A DNA stretch of 64,000 nucleotides from contig CAJULA010000002.1 in assembly GCA_910587155.1 (NCBI GenBank), forward strand, positions 62,001 through 126,000. The letters are read 5' to 3'. Positions within the stretch are counted from its first letter, which is position 1. Each line of letters begins with the position of its first letter. Origin of the DNA: an uncultured Lachnospiraceae bacterium. GTDB lineage: Bacteria; Bacillota; Clostridia; Lachnospirales; Lachnospiraceae. This document shows, piece after piece, positions 41,591-50,500 of the stretch. The notes below the pieces were generated by a model. The model was not told where the DNA came from. It worked only from the letters and a program-made list of their open reading frames with translations, and made no database searches. Position numbers and translations under genes: made by a program.

Positions 41591-43282
41591 TCAAACCGGC
41601 TGCTTATCCTTCCTCAGGTAATGGATATACAGACTGTACACTTCCCCATAAAACTCTTCCACATATCTTGTAACTTCTTCGTGGTACTTCAGCTCGTTCT
41701 TTTCCAGCTCTCCGCCAAATCGTCCGCTTCCCCTGTGCGCTATATAATCCTCTGCAAACCGGATCATATTCATTTTTCTCTTATTTTCCTGAAAGCTCCC
41801 GGCCCACCGCAGTACATCCTCCATCCCGATGCCGGCCAGTTCCAGCATCCTCCCGATCAGTACATCGGGATTGTTGGAAACAAAATAGTCAATGGCAAGC
41901 TGCGGCTGCATACTCTGATCCCGGAGCATATCGCGTATCTTTTCCAGATTGCCCTTATGCCGCAGGACTGCCGTATAATCATCCGGCAGTATTTCAAACT
42001 GCTTCATCAGATCAAAATGTACCGTAATGAGCAGCCGGTTTTCCTCTTTTTCCACAGACAGTTCATCACACAGACAGATGTAATTCAGCTTCCGGTTATT
42101 GATCTGTGTCACCTTGTAGTATTCCTGTCCGCAACATTCGCAACGGTACTTTCGTCCCTCTGATAAAATCAGCTTTCCGCATGTCCCGCATTGCAGATAA
42201 TTATGTTTATCATTCAATATCACTTTAAACCGTTCCCACTCCTGCAGATCATCGCAGAGGCGAACCAGATAAGAGATCGGATCTTTTCGGTAAACAAAAC
42301 GGGTTTTTCCGTCGAACCGGTCCGTATGGCGGTAAATGGCAATGGCCGACGCTTCAATGAGGCAGCGCTCCTCCCCGCCCATGGAATAAATCTTTCCGTT
42401 ATGATAAAAATACATCAGCAGACTCACTGCCGATAGCACGCCATGATTATTGGCATCATACTTCTTTTTTATCTCCCCGTGATCCGTCAGCCGGAAGAGC
42501 TGACTTTCCAGAAGACTCGATTTTATCATCGCAAAATCCGTTTTCACCGCCGGAGAAAGAATATGCAGATAAGGCGGATATTCCGCCAGCGTCCCGGCCG
42601 CGCGCAAATAAAATTCCAGCGGATAGCCGATATCATGCAGCATGGAACTGATCATGAAAATTTTATAGACCCACTCCTGCAGTTTCCGCCGCACCTCGTC
42701 ATACACTTCGCGTTTCTTCAGTGTTTCTGTCAGTTCAACTCGGCTTTTCGCCAGATCCGTGCTCTCCGTCACTGCCACAATGGCCTGATAAGTCAGATAC
42801 GCGGTCAGAGAACTTTCCCCGGCCAGAATATTGTCCGCCGCATCCTCCAGATAGCCGCACTCCAGCAAAAGCCTGGAACCCAGATACGCATTTTTCATCT
42901 GGTGTTTGGCATGCTCCCTGATATGAACCGGCTCTCCTTTGGCATCATGCTCGAAGAAGATGGCATTCTCAATGGAACCATAGTTATTGATCAGCAGCTC
43001 TTCCAATCCTCTGATTCCCACATATTCGTGCAGCAGTTTCTGCATACTGTCCAGCACGCCAAGCTGCAGCTTGGCATCCTCCCGGCCATACAGCAGACGT
43101 TTTGCCCCGAACATCTCATACACATCATAATTCGTCAGATCATACGGTTCAATCAGACCTTTCTTTTTCCACTCCGGCCTAAGTCCCTCCTTATGAGGGT
43201 CCGTCCCGGCCCCGCCGTATCCATAAAAAAGACGGTCAAAATACTGATACATATCCGTGTCGTTGATTTTCATCTCTTTCAT
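41591..43282 (-). CDS. HD-domain protein with zinc ribbon (fifth gene of the uncharacterised operon)
   Basis: 563 residues. HD-superfamily metal ligands can be traced: His in HIREHAKHQMKNAYLGS, the His-Asp pair in SSMLHDIGYPLEF, and further His/Asp in NNHGVLSAVSLLMYFYHNG and AIAIYRHTDRFDG. After the HD part there is a zinc ribbon, LQCGTCGKLILSEG with YRCECCGQEYYK (four Cys). The C-terminal 180 residues are helical and not recognised. HD proteins cleave phosphomono- or diesters, including nucleotides and cyclic second messengers, so it is the likely effector or signalling enzyme of the operon. It starts 105 bases after the ParA-like gene, the only real gap in the run. Confidence 0.75.
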   Translation of the reverse strand: MKEMKINDTDMYQYFDRLFYGYGGAGTDPHKEGLRPEWKKKGLIEPYDLTNYDVYEMFGAKRLLYGREDAKLQLGVLDSMQKLLHEYVGIRGLEELLINNYGSIENAIFFEHDAKGEPVHIREHAKHQMKNAYLGSRLLLECGYLEDAADNILAGESSLTAYLTYQAIVAVTESTDLAKSRVELTETLKKREVYDEVRRKLQEWVYKIFMISSMLHDIGYPLEFYLRAAGTLAEYPPYLHILSPAVKTDFAMIKSSLLESQLFRLTDHGEIKKKYDANNHGVLSAVSLLMYFYHNGKIYSMGGEERCLIEASAIAIYRHTDRFDGKTRFVYRKDPISYLVRLCDDLQEWERFKVILNDKHNYLQCGTCGKLILSEGRKYRCECCGQEYYKVTQINNRKLNYICLCDELSVEKEENRLLITVHFDLMKQFEILPDDYTAVLRHKGNLEKIRDMLRDQSMQPQLAIDYFVSNNPDVLIGRMLELAGIGMEDVLRWAGSFQENKRKMNMIRFAEDYIAHRGSGRFGGELEKNELKYHEEVTRYVEEFYGEVYSLYIHYLRKDKQPV

Positions 43283-43387
43283 ATGATTGCCATGCTCCCT
43301 GTTAACCGGCCAGTTTTCTGTTACTTCCCAGGCAGCCGCGTCCGGACTGCCCTGCGTTCCATCCGCTTCCCCGCGCTTTCTCTCCCA

Positions 43388-44263
43388 TCAGGACAATAAT
43401 ATATAATTACGGCCCGTCATCCTGTAACAATCCACCTGGTTCTCCACCTTTTCTTCACGCGTATAGGTATTTTTCAGCGCAATCTCCTCCGCGTATTCAC
43501 ACCAGTAGACAGAAATGTCCAGTCCTTCCAGTTCTGCGGTGATCCGATCCGCCATCTTCTTCCTGTCCTCTGACAGCTTACCTTTTTCCACATTGTTTAC
43601 ATATCCGCCATAGTTTTGAAGATCCAGCAGCACAAAGTGAATCGTCCGCTCGCGGGGGCCGATGATATAGGATACTCTGCTGCTCTTTAAGCAACTCAGG
43701 CTCTTGCGTATATGGGCGCCGTCCAGTGTCATCACATAATTCTCTTCTATTTCAGTATCCCACACTTTTGCCCGTTCATAACAGGTTTTCAGAAGCTCCT
43801 GTTCCAGTCCCGAAAATCCCGGCGCACAGTCCAGTACAATGAGGATGGGGATTTCTGTTTTCATCTGCGTCTCGATAAACCGCAATACCTGATGCCTTAA
43901 AAGTTCCTCATTCAACACTTTATGGTGAACATACTGCTCCTCCCCTGAGAAATCCCCGGTTTTAAACCCCGGATCCAGATACGCCACATACAGATGCTTT
44001 GTGACGTCCTTGTCCTTGTCCTTGTCCTTCACCGTCAGGGCAATTTTCACCGGCTTTCCCGTGCGGTCGAAGCATTTCTCCACAGGCAGTCTGCCATCTT
44101 CAAACAGATAACTGGTCGCTGTCCCCAGAATATCCAGATCCATATAAATCACATTTTCATAAACACTGCTGCTAAACAGGCCGGTGATGCAGTGCATCAG
44201 AGACAACGTCGTCTTGCCTGCGCCTCCTTTAAAAGAATTGACAAAAATTATTTTACTTCTCAT
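43388..44263 (-). CDS. ParA/MinD-like P-loop ATPase (fourth gene of the operon)
   Basis: 291 residues. The deviant Walker A NSFKGGAGKTTLSLMH begins near residue 9 and marks the SIMIBI ParA/MinD class. VIYMDLDILGTATSYLF is the switch I region and ILIVLDCAPGFSGLEQELL is Walker B. The C-terminal part is less conserved. A KDKDKDKD stretch at about residues 78-85 comes from a perfect hexanucleotide repeat (gtcctt x4 at 44006-44029). Its ATG overlaps the preceding stop (ATGA). ParA-type proteins position cargo or load partners on DNA or membrane. No ParB-like partner is adjacent, so it probably works with the two large proteins of this operon. Confidence 0.85.
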   Translation of the reverse strand: MRSKIIFVNSFKGGAGKTTLSLMHCITGLFSSSVYENVIYMDLDILGTATSYLFEDGRLPVEKCFDRTGKPVKIALTVKDKDKDKDVTKHLYVAYLDPGFKTGDFSGEEQYVHHKVLNEELLRHQVLRFIETQMKTEIPILIVLDCAPGFSGLEQELLKTCYERAKVWDTEIEENYVMTLDGAHIRKSLSCLKSSRVSYIIGPRERTIHFVLLDLQNYGGYVNNVEKGKLSEDRKKMADRITAELEGLDISVYWCEYAEEIALKNTYTREEKVENQVDCYRMTGRNYILLS

Positions 44264-47154
44264 GATCGTTGATCCCCTGTTTTTTCCCGAAGTTTTATCA
44301 GTTGTGACTTTGCCTGCGTCTCGATCAGGAACTGTCCGTTTTCCGTGTCCAGAATAAAGTCGACCAGTCCGGGGGCAAAACGTTCCCGAAACTGACTGAC
44401 GGCCTTTTCATCTATCACAGCCTTCCCCGTTACAAACTGCAGCAGTTCATGCACTTTTATCGCCCGGGTGCAGTCTGTTTCCGCCTGCCTCTGTTCTTTC
44501 CAGTGCCCTGACGGCACCTCCTCATAGGTACAGATAAATTTTCCCCCGCTGCACAGGCTTTCTGCCATCAATATGGAAAGATTCCCGCTTCCCCCCACAT
44601 AAAGCTGATTTCTCCACAGCTCCCTGAAATAGGCCGCAAGCATATCCCTCCTGCCCGGGAATACACAGAACTGCCAGTTCATCCACTGCCCGCAGATCTC
44701 CGCCCAGTCGGCAGGCAGCTCTGTCCCTTCCTCGCCGGCAAATGCCATGCAGTGACAGATGATCTTCCCCTGCTCATACCGGATATGCAGACGGATATCC
44801 GCCGCGCCGGGAACAAGCTTTCCGGGCATCTCTTTCAGCCCCAGCCCCTCGTCATACAGCTGCGCCAGAGAACAGGAAATGGTTCCCTTCTCCTCTTCCG
44901 GTTCTTCCTGTAGCTGAGAATCGAAACAAAGGATTGTCATATTCCGTTTCCGGTATACTTTCATATCATCCGCCCGGTATATCTGGGAAAGAATCTGTTC
45001 ATTGGAGCTTACTATGACAATGGATTTGTCTGGCTGCTCCTGTACCGTCCGGTTGATAAACTCCAGAATCCTGCTGTCAAGTTCTCTGCTTTTCCATTTC
45101 CAGAATCCTTCCTGTCCACCGGAGACAATCTGATGCATCGTATCCCACATGACAGACAGATCCGATCTGCCGCTTTGGATGCCGTTTTGCACCTGCTCCT
45201 CTAAGGCAAACTGCTCCAGACGATTATACAACGCGTTTACTGCCTCCCTGACAGCAGCCATACGTGGTTCTCTGTAAAGGAGGGCATTATCTGCTATGAT
45301 GACCATATCCGAATCCTGTACAATGCGTTCCAGATCATATTTCCCGCCGCGGGAATAGGCTTTTCTGGCAAAGCGGAACCGCACGATATCATCCGCCCCG
45401 ATGGTATCCCACATCTGAGAAAGGCTTTTTTTCAGCTCCTCCTCTTTGTACGAGAGAATCAGGAAGTCCACCCGGCCGATATGGCAGCCCTCCCTGCCCG
45501 CCAGTTCCCGGATCCGTGCCACCAGCCCGGCCAGTCCTGACAGATCCGAAATATCCACCAGACAAAAGGTAAAACCGGTCAGCCAGGGATTACGCATGAT
45601 ATACTGCAATATCTGCTGCTGTACGATTTTAAAATCCGTCACGGAATATACCGTGCCCGCATCCGTATTGACAAAATTCGTATACCCCTTTTCCACGGTA
45701 GTCTGATCCAGCGCGAACCGTTTCCCGTTTGCCTCTATAAATTCCACCGGGAACTGCATGGCCACCCGGTCTGCCAGCTTCAGCTGGACAAGGCTTTTCA
45801 GTTCATCTTGTTCAGGCTCCGCCAGAATACCTTCATATAATCCGCAAAGCGTCAGATAGTAAAAGACCCGGAGCGGATGATAATAGGACATGCGGATACG
45901 CATCTCCTCCACCCGACAGAAAAGCAGCAGCACCTTCCCGATCAGTTCCCGCCCCGCATCCAGATCGCGCAGCAGTTCATCCGTAATCAGGCTTGCCAAA
46001 AGTTCCAGGTAAATGCGGGTATAACCGCCCGCCTCCCGGCAGAATGTCTGCAGACATATGGGCGTGGCCCTGTGCACCGCCTCCCGTGCATCCGAAAAGG
46101 CCACGGAAAGCGCCTGTATCTTTTGCTTATACTTGCTGATCCTGGAATCCGGCAGATTGCTTTCCTCCAGGCTCCCAAGCAATGCGGCTATCTGCGCTAA
46201 GGAAGCCGATGCTTCCGGCCCGGAGAGTTGATAGGCACTCCAGTCCGGCCCGGTCTCTGACTCTGCGTCCTCACCGGCGCGCTCTTCCATCCATTCCCTT
46301 TCGATTTCCCCGACAGTATCCGGCAGATCATCCCGCAGTTTAAGTTTATACTCATAAGAATAACGAAACGCTCTCGCTTCCCCGCTGTCCGCGCCGGCAG
46401 CAGGTTGATTTTTCTCTCTGGGCATCTGTTTGAGATGCTCTTTCATATCTTCATAATCTATATTGGTAAAGATCTGCTTCATATCCCCTCTTGATAAAGC
46501 GCGGGATATGATACCCTCCTGCTTTTCGTCTGTAATCTTATGGTTCATCAGAGCTCTGGTCAGACGGCTGTCCACCACGGAATAGCGCGAATTGCCGATC
46601 ATTCTGCGAATCTCTCCCTTATTCAGCACACGCTTCTCTCTGCTCCTCCAAATACCCAGCAATGGCAGGTTTTTATTTAAGCGGACAGGGTCAATCCGCT
46701 TTTTTACGATGCTATTATATAGATATTCAAACAGATCGCCAAACAGGACTTCGCTCTGTGCAAGAATGACCTCCAGAAACGCTCTGACCTTTGGTCCCAG
46801 TGTAATGTCAAAGGCCTGTTCCAGACATTCCCACAACAGTTCCGTACTTTGTGACAGCACGGAATATTCGTTAAAATCCTTGAGGGAATCAATCTGTTTG
46901 ACCCCTTCCCCGGACAACAGTACAATCCTTGCCACACTGCTGTCATTGCGGCAGCGCACGGCCTCCGAATAATCCGCCCTGTCCACCACGACCACCCGAT
47001 AGCCGGAAAAATCAGAGCCCTTTGTCCGTTCCAGAAATTCCTCTTCTATGTCACACAGGGATAAAAAAAACTCTTCCTTCCCTTCGGTCAGACCTTCCGT
47101 ATAAGCCTGTATGTATCTGATAAAATAAGGCTGTAATCCCTTCCCATCCTTCAT
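44260..47154 (-). CDS. 964-residue protein of unknown function (third gene of the operon)
   Basis: Soluble, with no signal or membrane segment. The N-terminal stretch YRVVVVDRADYSEAVRCRND, then ARIVLLSGEGVKQIDSL, looks like an alpha/beta domain. Residues about 110-400 are helical. From about 500 there is a Rossmann-like region (GFTFCLVDISDLSGLAGLVA, VDFLILSYKEEELKKSL, DSDMVIIADNALLYREP), and KSIVIVSSNEQILSQIY lies further on. I find no Walker A motif, so it is not an obvious ATPase. The C-terminal 40 residues (FAPGLVDFILDTENGQFLIE) resemble a nuclease- or Rossmann-type end. It is coupled by ATGA overlaps to the genes on both sides. I do not recognise the family. Confidence 0.75.
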   Translation of the reverse strand: MKDGKGLQPYFIRYIQAYTEGLTEGKEEFFLSLCDIEEEFLERTKGSDFSGYRVVVVDRADYSEAVRCRNDSSVARIVLLSGEGVKQIDSLKDFNEYSVLSQSTELLWECLEQAFDITLGPKVRAFLEVILAQSEVLFGDLFEYLYNSIVKKRIDPVRLNKNLPLLGIWRSREKRVLNKGEIRRMIGNSRYSVVDSRLTRALMNHKITDEKQEGIISRALSRGDMKQIFTNIDYEDMKEHLKQMPREKNQPAAGADSGEARAFRYSYEYKLKLRDDLPDTVGEIEREWMEERAGEDAESETGPDWSAYQLSGPEASASLAQIAALLGSLEESNLPDSRISKYKQKIQALSVAFSDAREAVHRATPICLQTFCREAGGYTRIYLELLASLITDELLRDLDAGRELIGKVLLLFCRVEEMRIRMSYYHPLRVFYYLTLCGLYEGILAEPEQDELKSLVQLKLADRVAMQFPVEFIEANGKRFALDQTTVEKGYTNFVNTDAGTVYSVTDFKIVQQQILQYIMRNPWLTGFTFCLVDISDLSGLAGLVARIRELAGREGCHIGRVDFLILSYKEEELKKSLSQMWDTIGADDIVRFRFARKAYSRGGKYDLERIVQDSDMVIIADNALLYREPRMAAVREAVNALYNRLEQFALEEQVQNGIQSGRSDLSVMWDTMHQIVSGGQEGFWKWKSRELDSRILEFINRTVQEQPDKSIVIVSSNEQILSQIYRADDMKVYRKRNMTILCFDSQLQEEPEEEKGTISCSLAQLYDEGLGLKEMPGKLVPGAADIRLHIRYEQGKIICHCMAFAGEEGTELPADWAEICGQWMNWQFCVFPGRRDMLAAYFRELWRNQLYVGGSGNLSILMAESLCSGGKFICTYEEVPSGHWKEQRQAETDCTRAIKVHELLQFVTGKAVIDEKAVSQFRERFAPGLVDFILDTENGQFLIETQAKSQLIKLREKTGDQRS

Positions 47155-48659
47155 ATAAGCCGAAAGTCCCCTTTCCTCTCCGGCAGTGTGACCACATACC
47201 CGCTGTCCGATAATTTGATCAGGCAGCTTACACTGTTCAACGTATCAATAAACGCCGCTTTATTTCTGGCAAAATCCTGCGCCGAAAGCCGGGGCTTTAT
47301 CTCTTTTAAGCGCCGGTCCCCTTCCGCGGACTTTGCGATCACAATCCGGTATCTCTTTTGCAGATCCTCCAGAAAATGGTCCAGATAGTCATACCGGCGC
47401 CCCGCTCTGGCCAGATAGAGCCTGACATAAAATTCCGCCAGATTTTCCGACATCGCGAAATACTTCTGTCTCACATTGCTGCGCGGATAGATCATCCCGA
47501 TCTGCTTGCCGCTTGTCGTCAGTGTGGAAGACAGCTTCGTCAGCGTGGAACCGCGCCGGGTCTTTGTCAGATCAATGTAGCGAAGCACAAATTCCTCCAC
47601 TGGCACAGGCTTTTGCTCCCCTTCCTTCAATTCAAAGGCCTGCATCAGTTTCTCATAAGGGATATGGTTTCTCATCCCGCGCCCCGTGACAGCAGCCGTG
47701 AACTCCTCAAACGTTTTATTATTGACTGTCACCTGGCCGTCTCTTCCCATCATATGCAGCCGCTTATCTTCCCCTGTCACCAGCTTCCTTGTCATCTGCT
47801 CATAACAGTCCTGCAAGAGCGCCGGAAACAGATTGCGGATGTTGTCATAATTGTTGCAGCAGGCACGGTGCAGCATACCGCCGAGTCGGCTGTCCAGCGG
47901 GTTTCCCTTGCACAGGATTCCGGTCGTTCCGTCTTTCCTGACCACAATATACTGAATGACATAACTGGTAAGCAGCATGGACAGATAATGGTATCGGCGG
48001 TAAAAATCAAGCTGCAGAAAATAGGCGTGGGTCAGCAACGTGTCCAAATCCCCGCTCAGCCTCTGCCCGAGACGGAGCATACGGCTGCGCTGCCCCTTCT
48101 CCAGCATACTCCAGTATTCCTCCGTCACCTCACGCTTTTCCGGATTTTTATATCTGGTTTTATGCTCCTTTCCCTGAAATAATATTTTAAGGATATGGTT
48201 CAGCCCGGAGACATCCGCAAACATATAGTGATCCAGCTTTCTCTGCATGGCGTCAAAATCAAATTTCGGATCAAGGAGCTGTAGGCGGTACAGAACATGG
48301 CGAAGGTTGGCGGTACTGTCTGTCAGCATTTCCGGAATCAGCGGGAAGTAAAAGTGTTTGTTCTCTGTTAACTTACGGTTTTCTTCCCGGATCGCCTCTT
48401 CTCCCAGATAGCGTTTTAAAAACAGATCAAAGGATGCCTTTAATGGTTCCTGATTTGCCTCATCTTCCGTATACAATGTGCCCCGCTGCGTAAATGTGTC
48501 AAAATCGTACACATCCTCCTCTTTGGAAGGTTCAAAATAATCCGCCAGAAAATTATTGGTCAGAAGATATCTGGGGGTTTCCGGCGCGGAAATACCAATG
48601 TATGACGCAATGCCTTCATTTCTCTTCTGTTGTGTCCCTCCTGCCGTCTGCGATGCCAA
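47151..48659 (-). CDS. 502-residue protein of unknown function (second gene of the operon)
   Basis: The start is taken as the TTG at 48659, which has AAGGAGG 9 bases upstream overlapping the end of the first gene; the frame is open to 48773, but that part lies inside the first gene and is basic nonsense. The protein is mostly helical and Arg/Leu-rich, with RYLLTNNFLADYFEPSKEED at the start, LHRACCNNYDNIRNLFPALL in the middle, and a C-terminal coiled-coil region ending SCLIKLSDSGYVVTLPERKG. No catalytic motif is visible. It may be a structural or DNA-binding component. Its stop overlaps the next start (ATGA). Confidence 0.72.
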   Translation of the reverse strand: MASQTAGGTQQKRNEGIASYIGISAPETPRYLLTNNFLADYFEPSKEEDVYDFDTFTQRGTLYTEDEANQEPLKASFDLFLKRYLGEEAIREENRKLTENKHFYFPLIPEMLTDSTANLRHVLYRLQLLDPKFDFDAMQRKLDHYMFADVSGLNHILKILFQGKEHKTRYKNPEKREVTEEYWSMLEKGQRSRMLRLGQRLSGDLDTLLTHAYFLQLDFYRRYHYLSMLLTSYVIQYIVVRKDGTTGILCKGNPLDSRLGGMLHRACCNNYDNIRNLFPALLQDCYEQMTRKLVTGEDKRLHMMGRDGQVTVNNKTFEEFTAAVTGRGMRNHIPYEKLMQAFELKEGEQKPVPVEEFVLRYIDLTKTRRGSTLTKLSSTLTTSGKQIGMIYPRSNVRQKYFAMSENLAEFYVRLYLARAGRRYDYLDHFLEDLQKRYRIVIAKSAEGDRRLKEIKPRLSAQDFARNKAAFIDTLNSVSCLIKLSDSGYVVTLPERKGDFRLI

Positions 48660-48663
48660 ATCT

Positions 48664-50211
48664 TCAGTCCTCCTTCCGAATGCGGATTGATTGCGATGTC
48701 TCCCCGGAAAAGAAATCCTCTTCCTCATGTACATGCAGGGAAAAATCGCAGATTTCTTCACTTTTCTCTTCAAAACGGATTACGATGGAGCTGTATATCT
48801 GTTCCTTCTGCTGCAAAATCTTTCTGTAAAACGTACTGACCGCATTCTCTTCCGTACTGGATGCATTCCGGTTCATAAAATAATCCTGACTGCACATCAT
48901 CAGATACCGGAACAGGCGATAATCAATGACCAGACTGAGCAGCTCCTTCTGCTGCCCGGTATTGACCATATAACTCAGACAAAACCGATTCCACAACCTG
49001 CCTGCGTCTGCTGCCTGTCCTGCCCGCAGATCATACCGGTTCCAGATCAGCGCCACATCCGCCAGACCCAGAAATTCCATCCGGATCCTGCCGTCAAAAA
49101 TCGGCGGCGTATCCGTCACCACCAGCCCCGCATCACTGCGCCCCTGGCTGCTCATCTTATTGATGCCGCGCTTGAGCATCCGCAGGATTTCGTTAGTATC
49201 CCTGGAGGCATCATAGTGATACGGCCTCTGATTCATATAACCCAGCACCGCATAAAATTCCGGCAGATAATCCACCCGCAGCATTTCATACTGTCTCTCC
49301 TGATGTTCAAAAAATTCCCGGCGCCTTGCGCGGATATACTCTCTGATTGTTCGAATCTCCCCGCCGCAAGGCCCCCGCTTCAGAGCCGGATCCATTTCCG
49401 CCACTTTACGCAGCAGCGCATCCTGACTTTGTTCAAATATATTATAATAAAGAAAATGCTCCGCATCGCCGCCTTCGGCGATACCCCGCACCCGCTGCCC
49501 GCAGTCCTGTCCAAAGGTAACCGCATAGGCAAGCAGAGACAACAGCTCCCGGAATGTCAGATGACCCCCTGTCAGATACACGGCATTGCAGATCACCCGC
49601 AGCCCTTCCATCCCGCTGTCTGTCAGCAGCTTTGCTATATTGGTCCGGTAGGCACAGTCCGCAAAGCAGATACAGTCCGTATTGGCACAGGGCTGGTCAT
49701 AACATAGAAACCGGCTTACAATATGGCGGAAGACCGCCTGATCCTCCGCCAGGTTGCGATGCTCAAAATTGCAGAGAAAGACATCTTCCCTTCCGTCTGT
49801 CAGCTCTTCCATCAGGCGGATATCATAACGGATGGCAGTCTGTGTGAAGACGCCCACATTGGCAAGAATCATCAGCTTTTCCGCAGACTTACCGTCCAGT
49901 ACTTCCCGCAGCCGCAGGATCAGCTCCTTCTTTTTTTCCTCAGACAGCGCCGAAAAATCCCGGCATGGCTCGCCAAAGCCATTATCTGCAAGCAGCGGTC
50001 CGACACTGCGCAGAATCCGAGATTTCCCGTCCCCCGCTTCGCCGGTAAGGAGAATCACTCTGATTTTCTCAATCCTGCTGCGTATCTCTTCCTCCTGCGG
50101 CAGACTGATATGAAAACTGTTATCCGTATTTCTTTCATCCATCATAAAGCCGTGAGACTGATGCTGTGCGCAGTAGCGTACCAGCAGATTTACTTTATCA
50201 TACAGTGTCAT
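48664..50211 (-). CDS. P-loop ATPase with Cys cluster (first gene of the operon; possibly DptF-like)
   Basis: About 515 residues from the ATG at 50211, which has GGGAG 5 bases upstream; the ATG at 50223 lacks a site. Walker A is ILLTGEAGDGKSRILRS at about residue 54. AEKLMILANVGVFTQ could hold the next strand. A Cys cluster follows (CYDQPCANTDCICFADCAYR, about 169-190), likely a zinc site. The layout (GExGDGKS P-loop, then a Cys-rich patch, about 500 residues) reminds me of DptF of phosphorothioation-dependent restriction, but this is from memory and no dnd genes are in the window. It is the first gene of a five-gene minus-strand operon with its own promoter. Confidence 0.75.
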   Translation of the reverse strand: MTLYDKVNLLVRYCAQHQSHGFMMDERNTDNSFHISLPQEEEIRSRIEKIRVILLTGEAGDGKSRILRSVGPLLADNGFGEPCRDFSALSEEKKKELILRLREVLDGKSAEKLMILANVGVFTQTAIRYDIRLMEELTDGREDVFLCNFEHRNLAEDQAVFRHIVSRFLCYDQPCANTDCICFADCAYRTNIAKLLTDSGMEGLRVICNAVYLTGGHLTFRELLSLLAYAVTFGQDCGQRVRGIAEGGDAEHFLYYNIFEQSQDALLRKVAEMDPALKRGPCGGEIRTIREYIRARRREFFEHQERQYEMLRVDYLPEFYAVLGYMNQRPYHYDASRDTNEILRMLKRGINKMSSQGRSDAGLVVTDTPPIFDGRIRMEFLGLADVALIWNRYDLRAGQAADAGRLWNRFCLSYMVNTGQQKELLSLVIDYRLFRYLMMCSQDYFMNRNASSTEENAVSTFYRKILQQKEQIYSSIVIRFEEKSEEICDFSLHVHEEEDFFSGETSQSIRIRKED

Positions 50212-50386
50212 AAATTCTCCCATTCTGATTGTTCAAACGATATCAACTGTCTTATATGAAAAATGCACTGAAACCGGTCATTTCAATGCATATACGTCCT
50301 GAGCGCCACGTAAAATCCTCCCACTTTTCTCCATCTATAATTTGTGCCAGAAAGAGAATTGCAAATACGCAACTTATATTGAATAT

Positions 50387-50416
50387 AAAATATCATAGTT
50401 TTACAATATCTGTCAA
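50387..50416 (-). promoter_or_regulatory. Promoter of the five-gene operon
   Basis: On the minus strand, consensus TTGACA (50416-50411) and TATTTT (50392-50387) with an 18-base spacer. The palindrome ATCAATTGAT (50416-50425) overlaps the edge of the -35 box and could be an operator. The leader to the ATG is about 175 bases, AT-rich, with an imperfect inverted repeat at about 50255-50290 (AATGCA ... TGCATT). No riboswitch class is recognised. Confidence 0.6.
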
Positions 50417-50449
50417 TCAATTGATCACCTGAATACACATCATCGCGGC

Positions 50450-50485
50450 AAGAGCCAAATGCCTGCAAGCAGTCATTTGGCTCTT
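50450..50485 (-). terminator. Hairpin after the GH31 gene (possible terminator)
   Basis: A perfect 12-base stem AAGAGCCAAATG / CATTTGGCTCTT with a 12-base loop, lying 15 bases past the GH31 stop. There is no T-run, so intrinsic termination is uncertain. The loop and arm contain GCAGGCATTTGGC on the minus strand, also found in the hairpin at 12019-12057. Confidence 0.5.
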
Positions 50486-50500
50486 ATCCCCTACCGGTCG

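Noticed and set aside
47151..48773. Start of the second operon gene at 48773
   Set aside because: That extension lies inside the first gene and is basic low-complexity sequence; TTG 48659 follows a strong AAGGAGG.
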